64,000 nucleotides of DNA, taken from positions 3,658,001 through 3,722,000 of the forward strand of contig JAKNDB010000110.1 of assembly GCA_024305405.1 (NCBI GenBank), read 5' to 3'. Source of the DNA: Dirofilaria immitis (Eukaryota > Nematoda > Chromadorea > Rhabditida > Onchocercidae). The notes below the pieces were generated by a model that saw only the letters and a list, made by a program, of their open reading frames with translations, was not told the origin of the DNA and did no database searches. Shown here piece by piece: positions 44,788 to 58,626 of this stretch (position 1 is the stretch's first letter; every line of letters starts with the position of its first letter). Made by a program: the position numbers and the translations under genes.

Positions 44788-47700
44788 ATGTTATTGAGAT
44801 ACTACTTGCTATGCGTGACAACGATTATTTTCTGTAAGTTTCATATTTCTTCATTTGTCACTTTCCCTCTCTCCTCTCCCCTCTTTCGGTAGTTTCATTA
44901 TATGTAAGAATATTTACTTCTCCGTGGTTAGATATGATACGGGAGATTATCACTTTGTTGGTAGAAAATCATCAAATATAATTGGATATTGATGCCAACA
45001 TTGTCAAAACTTCATTTCCTACCCTGTTTTTCCCACATTCTCGTCTCTTTATTGCCATTATCCACCCCATCGTCACTGATCATTTCATCTTAACATAGTT
45101 TTTCTTTCCTTCAGCTTCCATTGAAGAATATTTTTTAAATTTTTATCTTTGAGGGAAAATGTTTTTTTTTTTTTACCGAAACAAACAAAAAAGAAATTCC
45201 TACTTCCTAATTTTTATTTGACTTATGTTAGAATTTTATCAATTATGTTAACTCATGCACTTATAATTGTTGATATGGCCAGATATGTCCCGCAAATTAA
45301 CACAAATATTTGAAATTTTAAGTCATTTCTTTTCTGTTGGAAAGAGATCCTTCTATAGATTGAGAACATCACAGTAGTATGAAAATGATAATGATTGTCG
45401 TAAAAGCTTGAAGTTAAACCAAGAAGACGCTGTTTGATTTTGATAAAAAGGCCAGTTGAATCTAGATGGTAATTTAGTCAATGAGTGGATTGCACCAGGG
45501 GCGATTTACAAATAATAGCAAATTTTTCATGGTTATTATATCGTTTGTTTCGGTCTTTGATGATTCTTAGTTTTCTTTGTAATATATTCGTTACTATACT
45601 TTTTTAAAGGTAATTCCCAACGACAGTTAGCGCTGAGAAAGCTTACGAAAGAAAACTGTAAATTCAACCCATGCTTGAACGGTGGCACATGTATTCCTGG
45701 CAAAGTATCGTGCTTGTGTACATCTGGTTGGATGGGTCGGTATTGTCATAGTAAGCGTATTCGTGCTATTATTTTCAGTTCAACTGATTGAATTTGTCAG
45801 AATGTTAAAACCTATGTCTGTTTGCTAATTTCAGCCCTCTTTTTTTTCTAATTCAAACATCTAGCAACTGCTTGAATCAAGTATAATTCCTTAAAGGACA
45901 CTGTCGAAATGTTTATAAAAGTTGTGAACGTTGGGCGCTAGAGGATAAATGTGAACAAGTTCGTACTCAAACAAATTTTTTTGATATCAATTGTGCGGTG
46001 AGCTGTCATCAGTGCGTACCGGATTCCAAACATAGTATGGATTCTATTAATTTTGTACACTACAAATTTTTCTTTATGAAGATTTTTCATTTTTTAAAAT
46101 AAATGAGCAGAAATTGAATCTACGATCTTAAAAACAAATTAAAAGAGGATTAAAAAACACAGTAATGAAAGATTTATAGGATAGTGCGTATTGAATATTC
46201 TTTACAGTTTTAAACAATATTCCGGTACCACCAACATTGGAACCGCTGCAATTTATGGTGGGTCGATGGTATTCAGTAGCATCAAAAGGTCTTCGATATC
46301 CAACTGATATGTATTTAAATAGCTATGACGAACTACTAGATGTTGTACCCGCTGAAGTACCAATGTTTGGAACTCCATCTTTTAATTTCACGTAAGCTGC
46401 TTTCAAATTTTGATAACGAATAGTTTTATTTATTTATTTATTTTATTTTTTTTAGGAAAAAGACTTATGAAATCTTATCCGTTGCTTTCTAAAATTATCT
46501 TACTTATACAGAAAAATTTACTGATATCTTCTTTATACAGATTCATTTGGATAATGCATACGTCAATAAAATAATGCTTGCTATCTATAAACTCATTTTT
46601 CTGATTTAATGTATAACACTGGTAAATTTCTTTCGAATATGCTTTATATCAAAGCTTGTTTGACATGAATACAATTACAGTTTGTTCCAAAGTTATAGAT
46701 AAATTCATTTGTATCTGTTAATATTGGTATTATGACATCAAGGTTAATGATGGTACTAAGTTACCAATGTTTGTTTTGTTATTATATTAGACGGTATTCC
46801 TACGAAGTTCCACGTACTTTCGTTGATGAGTTTGATGATGTTTGGTCATTTATGAAATTCATGAGTGATTTCAATTAGAATCATTTCTGTGGGATAGTCT
46901 TGACTAAATGATGATTTTTTTCTCTGTATCAATTATTAAATAAATTAAGTGCTGATTTCTCATTTCACATCTTCTTTTATTTATACCCTTATAAATGATT
47001 CAATTAAATTGATCTTATATAAATCAACTATCACTTAATAACATATAATGTAAATAAAGAAGGTGTCAGAAGTGTATTGGATAAGCTTATTATTGAAAGG
47101 CGAATATGTAGATTTTATTAAAACAAAAGCAATTAATTTTGAATCAATTTTTCCTAGTTCTTAATCAGTTCTGAACTAAATTTCATAATTTCCCCTATTT
47201 TACATTGTTTCTTGTTCTCATCGAAATATGAAAATCATGGAATTTTTACAGAAGTATTTGTCGAAGTAGAAATGATACTCGTGTGGTACGTGGATTTTTA
47301 ACACTTAGAGCGAATTCATTCCCAATAGAAGTGGCCGTTTTGAGTTCGTCCAATGAAGGTTGTCAATTTTGAATGTTTCTATATATTTCTAATTTTTAAG
47401 TAAGTTAATGAAAAATAATGAGTTAGATTTCGCGATTTTTTGATCAATGCTAATTTTATCAGTTATTCATTCGTGATATTTGTATATGCTCTTCTTAGTG
47501 CCGGATGTTTATACTTGATTATGATGTAGAAATGATAATAGTGAATATACGATAGAGTTCCAGTTTCAGAAATTTTATCCGAACCGAATATGAAAGGTTG
47601 CACGATTGGTACCATAGTCGGACGCCATAGCATAGTGTATGCAGTGTAAGTGTAACGTAATGTGCGCAGTATATATGCAGTGTTCCATTGATATCTGAGT

Positions 47701-48634
47701 AGGAGGATGACATTTAAGATTTAGCTTGATAAGTAATGAAGATCTCATTATTTACTTTTTACGTGAAGTAGTCTTCCATGATTCCTTGTTAGCAAATGGT
47801 TAAAGATTTTTAGGATTGCTTCAGGTTACCACATAAATGCACGTCAGTAATTAATGTTTAACAATAAACTACCAATACTATCTAGATTTTTATAAATTCC
47901 ATATATTCGTTTACGAATTTGTATTATTTACTTCAGTAATTCAGCGTTATAATTTTGCAAACGTATATCCAATATAAAAAGGTTCAGGTTTAACTATGGT
48001 TGAACTTGGCACAATGAGCAATCACGTTATCACGTTGAATATAAGCTATATGCAAGTTCATCCCAGTTTGGACACTTCAATTCTGCCTCTTGGAGTTTGT
48101 TTTCAATTTTTTTTGAACTTGTTCTATCATCCTGTAATACCTCTTTTTAATCTAATGATAAGTATCATATCATGGATCGATATTAGCATGGTTGCTTAAG
48201 GATGTGTCGGTTATAGTTCGAGATAATATACGTTTGAATTTTGGTTGAGAGGTTTGATAAAATTTAATACTAGTTTTTCAATAATTTTTTTACTGAATTT
48301 TTTACGGAATATTTATTCTAATGTGTTTTCTGATATTATCATAAATAGTCGAGCATCATCGACTGGTTTTAATTCATTTACTCTCTAGCTAGACTGCCAG
48401 TAGTTTATGTATGTATTTACTTAACTAAACTTTGCTTAAATGCGGACTACTCTAATCTTCGTTTTTCTCTAATTTAAATATATTAATTTAATAAAATTAT
48501 TTTGTTTTTAGGCAACGAGACGTTTCCGACGTAATGGACAATATCTGGAAATGATTGTTGCCAAACTACTTCCACACAACAAAATCACGCAGTATAAAAA
48601 AATGTTCCGCAAAATTCAAAGTTATCCCTTGTAA
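44788..48634 (+). CDS. Secreted EGF-ShKT-nitrobindin-like protein
   Basis: Exons: 44788-44833, 45610-45750, 45897-46034, 46208-46391, 47252-47358, 47988-48094 and 48512-48634; every junction is in phase and the product is 281 residues. Residues 1-16 ([16 protein letters not shown]) are a signal peptide. Residues about 31-63 form an EGF module ([21 protein letters not shown]). About 65-102 form a ShKT module with six Cys ([12 protein letters not shown] through CAVSCHQC). The rest is a nitrobindin/THAP4 C-terminal type barrel: [14 protein letters not shown] with the GxW motif, [33 protein letters not shown] and a C-terminal [14 protein letters not shown]. That family binds haem and, in studied members, nitric oxide; haem binding here is inference. 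[10 protein letters not shown] near the end may carry the counterpart of the proximal His. Confidence 0.9.
46791..46878 (+). CDS. Possible alternative terminal exon of the EGF-ShKT-nitrobindin gene
   Basis: After an ATATTAG acceptor, 88 bases join the exon ending 46391 in the correct phase and read [15 protein letters not shown] and on to a stop at 46876-46878 (29 codons). An AATAAA word follows within about 60 bases. Used as a last exon it would cut the barrel after its second strand. It is either an alternative 3' exon or a chance open stretch in the intron. Confidence 0.4.
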
Positions 48635-51600
48635 AAGCTGCTCACCATATTAATCTTACGAAATTTTCTGGCATATTAATCTCACGAAATCATGTGGATT
48701 TGGTAGTAAATTTATCGATTGAACTCGCTTCTCACTCTTCAGATAAATGGATAAGTTCACAGTTTGTTTTTTCTTTGGATCAAATGTAAATTTTTAACGG
48801 CAGTTTGGAAATGCGTACAATTTCTAAATGTAATAAGAAAAGCTCATTGAGTTCGTGAAAGTAAATTAAAATAGTTTATCCTTCTGTACTTTGCATTCAC
48901 TATCTTTTCCTAATTGAAACATTGTTCGTAACCTTTTATAGAGTAAAATTTATGAATATTTTAAAATTTCGAATCAACATTTCAGAGAGTACCTGCAAAG
49001 TGAACTATTACTAAATTTTTTCTGCATTGTATGGATATTTTTATGTTCTAATTTCAATAAAATATTAATGAGCGATGTCTTAATATGTGCCTTATTGTCA
49101 ACTAATCGCGTTTGTTCTCATGAGATCACTTGCCTCCCATGTACTTACATCTCACTTAATTTGTTTCTTTTTTCTTTTTCTTTTTTCTTCTTGTTTCAAA
49201 AACCACTCCAGGAAAATACTTCTTCAAGTGCTTTCTACTCTTGAATTTCGTTCTTTTTCATAATTTATGAAATTTCAAGATTCTCAAAAGAATGATTCCT
49301 GATCCCTGATAAGTTTAAACTAATTGTCAAAAAATGTTCATATTTCCATGCTTTTTCCAAATCAATTTGCCTTTCATTCAATTTCACAAAAATTCTTCAG
49401 GATCTACATTTGCTACAAACATATTTTTGCAAAAGGAAAAATTGTTCTCAATTATCCAACCATCATTTGATTTCATTTGGTTTTTGGCATCATTTGCTTT
49501 CTAGTTTATGCGCTTTACAACATAATATTTCTTTAAATGAAAAATTTCTAACCCAGAGGTAATGAATGGGAAGTTAGAACAATTTTGACAAATGATAGTG
49601 AAATCAGAGCATTATTATGTCCTCTCCTTCATTTAAGTCTCGCAATCTCTTCATTCTATTTCTTTCAATCCTGTTAACGCTATCTACAATGAGAATTCTC
49701 ATATTAGTCGAAGCTTCCTCTAAAATAACATTGTTCGAGGCAATACTGATATTAGCATTAGCTTAGGAAAGGAAAAAGTTCAAAGCTTGCTTGCAGTATT
49801 AATGTTTATATTATGCACAGATACTAATATTATGCTATTCGCTGACTTCTTCTTAGCTATTGCGTAATCTATAGTGCCATCTATTCTACGTTTGAATATA
49901 AGAATCTAAAATTTCTATTCGTTTAAATTCAAACATTTAAATAGAACTAACATTCGAATGGAGAAATAAATAAGACTAGAAATATTATGAACGGGATTGG
50001 AATAAGATAATAATTTAGTGTCAGATGAAATTTTATAAGAATTTTGTTTGCAAAAAAACCATAAATACAATATCATAAATAAATAAAGAATTATGTGATA
50101 AAAAATCTTAAAATTTTTCAGATTTTAATACTGTTTTAGTTATCATTCAATTCCGTCATATATTCGTTTCTTTATGCTATATTTAGAATAAACAGTTTTC
50201 TTTTATTTTTTTTGTTTTTGACTTATATAATTCAAAAGAGACAGATGAAAGGAATCTCAGTATTAATTTTGGTATAGTAATCGAACTAAATATTTTACCC
50301 CGTATAGAAATAAAAGTACCAATGATAAAATTCAATTTTGCTTAGCACAAATGGGAACCCTTCCTAAATATAGTAACGAAAAGATGAAAAAAAAGAAAAA
50401 TACAGCGAATTAGTAAAGTTATCAAAGTTTCTCATTTCTTCGATTTTTCCTTTTCTCTTCTTTCCTCCTTTTAGTTTCACTGAGATGCTTCAGGAAAATA
50501 GAGAATGTAACTTTATTGCAACGAGCACAAAACATATAACTGGTAGCTTAGCAAAGAGCAGAGGTAGATGGAGAGGTTGGAAGTGGGCATGGCGGCGGGG
50601 ATGTTTCGAGAGTGGAAAAGCTTTCACCCAAAGTCGTCCGTCAACTGACGTTACTACTTTTGTTAACATTTCTATTGCATTGCGGTGCATCTGCCTCATA
50701 GTACCTGAAATGTGTGTCTCATCGTTAGCTTTCCACTGATTTATGCTGTGCATCGATTTCGAAATCATTTGCAAGTTTGGTTTGGTAAACAAATTCCTTT
50801 CCATTCTGGCTTTTTCCAATGAAAAACAAGATGAATTTTTCATTCACTTTTATTGTTTCATAAACAAATTTTATAAATTGCTATTCTGGTTAGGTGGATG
50901 AAATCAGACTACTTTTATTGTTTAATTTACAAAATTAAACATAGGAAACATCGAGTAACTGTTTAATTGCGGCGTTAGGTGTTGCTTTTCTCCCTTATTT
51001 TCTCGAACAAGCTTAACGGTTGACTAAAAACAGTTTACGTATTGTAAAGTCAATGAAATTGGTGAAGTTGATGACATTTCACGGATGTTAAATTAACATC
51101 TTCATTTCACTTGTCTCTTTTTCCTTCATTCCTTTCTCTCTCTCACTTCATCTCTTTTTCCTTCCCTTCTTCCTCTTATTTGAAAGATGTCCATAGAGAG
51201 GTACCTTCAAATTTTCAGTTTCAACTTACAACTTAAACTTTTTCTTTTATGTTCTTACTAGGATATTGTTGATGGTAGTAAACGTCAATCATTATTTTTC
51301 CACGTTAATTATTATTGAAAAACATATTCAAAAAGAGAAAAATGACTAGAAATTATTAGAGAATATTTTAGTATTTTCATAACTAGGTAGCTGTAAAGAA
51401 AAGGGTCAATCGACGTTAGATGTAATTTGTTTTCATTTAGCAATAAAATCGAACACAATCGAATTAACGAATTTTTACACCCATAAATTCTCTTTAAATG
51501 ATAAATTGCTTATGGTTCAAGTTTCTCAAAATAATTGATTATTTAGTATACGTTAATCTGTGATGAGATGTATTTATCATTGTATTGCTCTATTCAGTTA

Positions 51601-51883
51601 CCTTACGTTCTTATTTGATGATGGATGTATTCTTAATTTTATCTGCACGCTATCACTTTTATCAATATCAATAAAATATCCTTTCTTAACTGTTCTTTTT
51701 TTTTTATGAAATGAAATTTGAAATGGATTGTGACAAATAAAATGTACAATGAACGGTGACACGTCAATTTCCCATGCCGAGAAACTTTGTAATGCAATCT
51801 TATAGTACAAGGAATGTATTGCAGCTATAACGCAGCTAGTAGCAGCATCTGTTGGTTCATTGGAATTTTTTGTGTCCAGATCA

Positions 51884-51983
51884 TCACACACATACATATA
51901 CCATACACACACACACACACACATACACATACACACACACACACATATATATATATATACAAATATATATATATAAATATCTA
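51884..51983. repeat. Compound CA and TA microsatellite
   Basis: Interrupted CA repeats pass into TA repeats. They account for the Cys/Val and Thr/His open frames on the two strands at 51598-52139. Confidence 0.85.
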
Positions 51984-52099
51984 AAAATATCAGTACATAT
52001 TATGATTGTATTCATACACACAAATCACCGACTCACACATACGCGAGTATACAATACCTGTATATTGAATTTTCTTTTCTTGCGAGGGTTTTGGTGTGA

Positions 52100-52147
52100 C
52101 TTTGCAATCAGCCAATCGATCGATGGATCGATTGGCTGATTACAAAG
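52100..52147. repeat. 22-bp stem, 4-base loop hairpin
   Basis: The arm at 52100-52121 and the arm at 52126-52147 are reverse complements with a single mismatch. The core reads CAGCCAATCGATC, loop GATG, then GATCGATTGGCTG. Each arm carries a CCAAT pentamer, one on each strand, and flanking Cla I-like ATCGAT words. This is the most stable short hairpin I noticed in the spacer. Confidence 0.8.
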
Positions 52148-55100
52148 TTACTATTTCTAAGTTAACTCAGCTTTCTTTCACTGATCGTGGACGCATTCTT
52201 CTCTTCCACGCTTACCACTGCCTCTCCCATCATCACACCGTTAGGATGGTGAGCAATTTCAAGATGGACAAATGATACCTGCTGATAATTTTGTTACTTG
52301 TTGATAGTTGCTGTTGTCCCAAAGATTGTTCGTTGTCTGTTGTATTTACAGTATGTGTCTCTCTGAATATTTCTGACTATCTGTCTGTACGGATGGATTC
52401 GTACGCATTGCTCCGCCGTTGCTATATGCTTGCTTCGTTTTGCATCAACGGTTAAACTGAATGCCTTCTGCAACCACTCCATTATCCATCCATCCATTTA
52501 TCCATTCGTCTATCTGTCAATTCGGAATTGTTGACTGTTTGTGATTTGCATATACGGTACGCTTACTATTATGCGCTCTCCGAATAATCATAACGATGAA
52601 ATTGAGCATTCACACGAATACACGCACATGAATTTGCATGCATCTGCATAAATATGTAATTGCATGTCAATGCATGTGTTTATGCATGTATATGTAAACG
52701 TATGTGACATATATGTTTTGATACATTTCGGAAGCGTAGTTTCTACCTAAATTGTTGCCTTCATTACTTAATAATATCCCATCATTTAATCAATTTTAAA
52801 AATCTATTTTAAACATTTGTTGACAAAATGAGACTGATCGATCGATGCTAATTAAATTTCTAAAGGCAAAAAGAATTTACGTATAGAAATAATTTTATAA
52901 GAATCTGAGTTAAAAAAAAAAAAAAAAAGAAGGGTAATATAAAATGCGACGAAATCAAAGCGGCGATATACAATAAAAAAAAAAAGAAAAAAAACAGAAT
53001 GAAAGAGAAACTAAAGGAAATGGTGGTAATTTTCTACTTTGCGTTGAATAAAAACTTCTAGTATGTGACAGATTATCATTAATTTGGGATGATTTATTCC
53101 GTAATATTACGAATGTTTACGAAAGAATTTTAAGGACACTTCACTTGCTGCTGCAAAAATTTGTCGCATTTCAGAATTCTGATGAAATAAATTTTCATTC
53201 CCATTTTGTTTTTAATTAAAATAAGTCGATAATTTCATTGCTAAATGTTACATATCCATGGGACTGACTCTTCTCAATGAGGATCGTTCGATCGAGCATT
53301 GGGATGATGTATTATTATTTGGCAGTAAGTAGCATGCCAAGAATTGAATATTGCAAAATCAAATTTGATCAAGCTATTACGGTATGCTAATTTTTGAGAT
53401 ATTATTATCAAAAATATTATTTGTTTTTTTGTTTTGTCTTTTTTTTGTTTGATTGTCATCACATGGAAGGAAGATGAAATTGGGGTGATGAGAGTGGAGA
53501 AGGCAGTAAGAAAGCATTGAAGGAAACTGGTATGTAATTTAATTTAATGCTGTCAATGCCACAAACAAACAGTTCTTGTCCATCGTTGTCCTTCATTTAG
53601 GCCATCAAATCTTATGCAGAAAGACACAATACATCTATCTTTCCCATGTCATTCCTCATATGCTTGTTTCTGAAATGTCTGATGTCAATGTCCTGTTCTT
53701 ATTATGACCATTGAAAAATATGTGCATATTTCTAGGCTCTTTAATATCATGCATATTTTTATATTTTCCAATTCCTGTTTATAATACATTCTCCAATAAG
53801 TCGATATTAACTGTACTGTTTGATGAAGGATAATATTTTATAATTTGTAAGGTCATATATTTCATTCTTGCAGCTGTGCACACTGCTTAAAAAAATAAAT
53901 AAAAAAATATTTAACTAAGCTAAAAATATGGCATAATGTTAAAGAGACGACCAACGTTTATCAATACCAAATCGAATCATTATTCGTTGCCATTTTGTTC
54001 AGATCACTTTTTTCATTTATCATTCATGCTTTTTTATGTCTTTTTATTCCTTCCGTTCCCATTGACATATTGCTATTTGTTTTAATGCTGATAAAATCAA
54101 TTCAGAAATTTCGAAAAGACAATTGAAATACAATTTTTTTTAATAATCTCGAAAAAGTCTGAATATAATATTCCAATTCAGCATCGTAGCTTAGGTTGAA
54201 GCAATAAATTAAAGCTATGAATTTCTCTTTCCCTCTTTTTTTTTTACACTATCGATTCATTCTTTGATACTACTGCCGTATTGTTGCTAATCTTCTCGAA
54301 GTACTGAATTGCTATTTTATTTTTTGAAGCTAAAATTAAGAATTGAATTTAAGTACAACTGATATTACATCAGCTTTTATGTAAGACGTTCAGTTCTCCC
54401 AAGTTCTTAAAAGTTTCAAATTTCATACAAACTTTTTGAAACTAAAAATTAAATAATTGATTAAATGATAACATTATGCCGATCAGCTAAGGATAAAAAT
54501 TTAAGCCGTAATAATTTAAGTGAATAAACATAATGAAAAGAAAAGGAGAAGAGAAATTTATTCCGGTGCAAAACAGGAATAATTCCATTTCGAATGAACA
54601 TAAATTTACTGCAAATAGACTAACCTCAACATGAGTACAAAATTTATAAAATCAGGTCAGTAAGTCAAAGGTTTACTAGCATGGAGCTCTTCTTCCAGTT
54701 CCGGTACAAAATAAAGTATGTCATAATTGAAATGTTTTCAATATTTCATTTTTCTGCACAAAATGTGCAAATTTTTGATCGTTTAAATTTATGAGCTTCG
54801 CTTCGAATTTAAATAATTGCTTATCAAAAATGGTGTTTTTTTTAAAAGCTGAATAAATGTGAATCAACCAAATACCCCAATAGTTTGAGGTGAGAAGTTT
54901 CCGATACTTCAGTATATTTATAAATAATTTATACATCTATTTCAGTCTTGTTGTTTTTCCATCCCTACAACAGCGGATGAAATTTTCAGTAGGATAATGA
55001 CTACCTGAAAGAAATGAGGATTCTTAAAAGTTAAAATTTAAAATTTTGTTTTTGGCCTATTTTTTCATCGCTTTCTTTTTCACTATTGTGAAATAAAGTC

Positions 55101-57879
55101 TTTACGCGTGATTTATCATATCAACATTAACATATTAGTTTAACTTCCGAAATAATAGTTTTGAATTAAATTCAATTCGAATATTTGTTTTTGTTATCGA
55201 TGAAAAAAAAAAGAATTTATTTGTGTAGTATTATACTTAGTAACACAATTTTCGTTTTTCAACTGAGAAAGTTTGTTATGATTTTCTTTTTCTTAATTTC
55301 TTAATTGATAACTTGTTTTTTTCCTTTTAATGGTAAAACATTTATATATATATATGATGTTTATCTATTACTAACCAAATATTATTTTTGAATATTCGTA
55401 TTTTGAATGCGGTTAACTGATTCATGTTTCATTTCAGTATACTAGCAAAAGTAATGCTATGGGACAGATTTGTTTCAAATTATATATATATATATATGGA
55501 TATATTGGTTGGAAATAATAACTTATGTTGTCATTTCCAGACATGTATATAAATAAATATAAACATTGCATATTACGGAAAAAAAAAGAAAGTAATATTC
55601 AGGAAGTTGTTGAAGCAAATGGAAGGGATCAAACAAAATTCTATTGACATATTTTTTATGTTATCGAATGAAAGGAACAACTGCTATCCTGAAAAAAAGC
55701 AAATGAATTAATTTTTTTCTTTGCTTATTATTGATTATTAATTTTGCATAATTATCATGCATTATAATTATTTTCGGATATTAATATTGTATTCTTTGTG
55801 ATTAAGTGTTTATTGGAATCAGACGTTTAATTCATGCCTTCTTTTTTTTGTTCTCATATCAGACTATTTATAGAATAATTCAGTTGTCTATTTCTTCATG
55901 ACATCACATCATTTAATAGTTGCTGCTTACTTATTTCTTACCTCCCCGGAAAGTTATCAATATATGTCGGAAATTTAAACCATCATTAGCTTTATTATAA
56001 ATATAACTCTGTTTATGTTCGCTATAAAAGTACAAAAAGGTAAGTAAAAGTTAGAGTGGTAAATACCTCAAATTAAAGGGCGAATTTCTTGGTTAATGAT
56101 GTACGGTTTGAGATTAAGGTATTTTTGTTGCACCATAAGAGGTAATAAGCTGATATTATATAGCGAATTTGCTTAACAAAGATCATTTCAAAGAGTTTCT
56201 CGTGATGTTTGAATGCACTGTATAATTTTCTTTTGCAAGCCGCACAGAATATTATCTGATTTCATGGCCTAGCAAGCTTATTTAATTTAGCTTTCGTTTG
56301 TAAAGTTACTTGAATTAAATGCATTAGCTAAATGTCCCATGGAAGTTTATTGCATTTATTTTTGGAAAAATGGGAGAATTTTTAATCGTTAAAATTTAAC
56401 AATGACAATCTTTCATCATGCTTGTCGAAGCATAAATCGACATCGTATCATTCATCTAAAACAACTATATCATGATGATAGACTATATGTTGAGATATAA
56501 TACGACTTCAATTATGGACTTTGAAATTTATATAATGATGCATCTATTTCTCTTTAATTTAAACTTTCGCTTTAATTAATATTTCCGAATCGAACTTTCA
56601 CTTCTTGCGGAAAATGGCTGATGCCCATTTATCATCTGGAAAAAATCATTTAAAAATTATAATGCACATAGTTTGATCTTAGACAAAGGCATTTTAAAAG
56701 TCGCTTTCTTCTTTCTTTCATCATTACATTAAAATCAAATACTGAAAATTTGTTTCTATTATAAAATTTCCTATAGCACTGAATTGAAAATATGGTAATG
56801 CTTCTTTCCCGAAATTTTTGCAAATACTATTTTGAAGAAATGAAGCAGAAAAAAGTAGATTCCAAGTATTTCTTCAAGATTAATACCATAGCTTTCTTGC
56901 TCTTCTCCAACCAGTTTATGAGAACAAAAAAAAGTGATTTATCCATTTTCGTTCTGTTCTTTGATCTGTAAAGCTCCCCGAAGAAATAAAATGTATTATT
57001 TCACTGTTAATCCATAAAGCTTCATCATTATGCCACCGTTCAGATATTACGATCATTCGTTATTTTTTTTTCTATATTTCAATTAACTTTTCTATTCTGA
57101 AATTTCTAAAATGTTTTTCCAGTCTTTTATAAATAAAGAATTCAATGAATTTTGCGAAATATAAGTAAAATCTAATCACTTTATTTCAAAAAATTTTAAT
57201 GTTTTGAATTGATAATCGTAAAATAGGTGAGGATAACATATTTCAGATCCAACTAGAGAGGTTATTAGAAATTTTAGATATCGTATGATATTGTTCCTAA
57301 AACTAAGAATGAGAAAAATCAGGATATAAATTTAAATACTGAAAACCTTCACGTTAAACCAAGCGTATAGATATTGATCCTGAGATTTCATTATGCTGAT
57401 TTTAATCAATGAGATCAAAAAGAAATCAGTCAGAAAAAAAAATCAAGAATCAATGAAAAATTTGCTTTCCTTCCCATGTAGTTCCTGAATAAGGATTAAT
57501 CGGTTCTACAAACAATTTCAGTTGCAATGATAAGCAAGTTTTAAATTAGATTTAAGCATTCACTTCATATGTTAAAATAACAAATCTATCTGACAAACTT
57601 ACGAGCATGCTTTTTATTGATAAACTGAGAAATGAAAATTTTTTCCTTAAAATGATAGTTTTAACTTTTTAACTTTTATTTATTTCCCATTTTAATTTAA
57701 ATTTATATTCGAAGACTTATGATAATTAATCCGAAGGAATAAATGATTATATTTTAGGGATGTTTTTTTCTTATCAGACAATATATATAGTGATTCATTT
57801 TGGATGCATATAGCATACATATATCATCATTACATTATGTTTACAATTTAATTTTTTTTCTCATTTGATGTTTATTCTC

Positions 57880-57902
57880 CTGCTGCTGCTGCTGCTGCTA
57901 CT
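57880..57902. repeat. CTG trinucleotide repeat
   Basis: Six to seven CTG units, the last interrupted by CTA, in an AT-rich spacer. Confidence 0.85.
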
Positions 57903-58626
57903 GTCTCATTGATAACGTTGAATGTTAATATTAATTTTGACTTCAGTCAAAATCATTCATTCGTTTATTCAACGATATTAATTAATTTATAATGAAAATC
58001 ATTCCACCATCATCTCAATAAATATAGCTTAAACTTCTGAAAAATTAGTTGCAAAATATGAAATTGCTAGAAAACATTTGGCCAAATGGTTCATTTATTC
58101 AGGAATAGGAAATTTTCTAATTTTAAAATATTTTTAACATTTGTGTTCTGCTATTTGCAAATACATTTACTATTCTGCATTCTTCCTGTTACAACATGTG
58201 TTGTGACCTAGGATTGAAAAAATATTTTTTGAAGAAAGTTAAAACCACCAACAACAACGGAAGTTGAAATAGTTTGAAAAAAAAAAAAAAGAAAAAGAAA
58301 TGTATTTCATCAGACGACAAATTGAGGCAGTTTTTTAATGGAACACATTTCCGAGTTGTGTATTTTCGAGTGGTATTTTTAGGGTTTTAAAATGAATCTG
58401 TTTTCTTACTTTCAGCAATATCTTCTCGTCATTGGAGCAGAAAAAAGCAGCGTTTCATTTTAATCTTTAAAATACTTTGATGTTCATTATTTCACTGCCT
58501 TTGAACTTATTTATTTATTTATTTAACTACATCATTTACTCGTTTGTTTACGTTACGTTCACTTACGAGGAAGATTATTTGTTAACGTTACTTTGATAAT
58601 AAATTTTCTCTTTCATTTTAATTTAG

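Larger units (their letters stand above)
48635..58626. other. Gene-poor 10 kb spacer
   Basis: AT-rich DNA with simple repeats and a strong hairpin. The longest open frames overlap at 50485-50843 on both strands (84 and 117 codons) in a locally GC-richer patch, with no family match. 5' exons of the downstream heat shock gene may lie here. A short GC-richer patch at about 52180-52260 ends in a GTGAGC donor and could be an untranslated or coding exon; I cannot place it. Confidence 0.45.
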
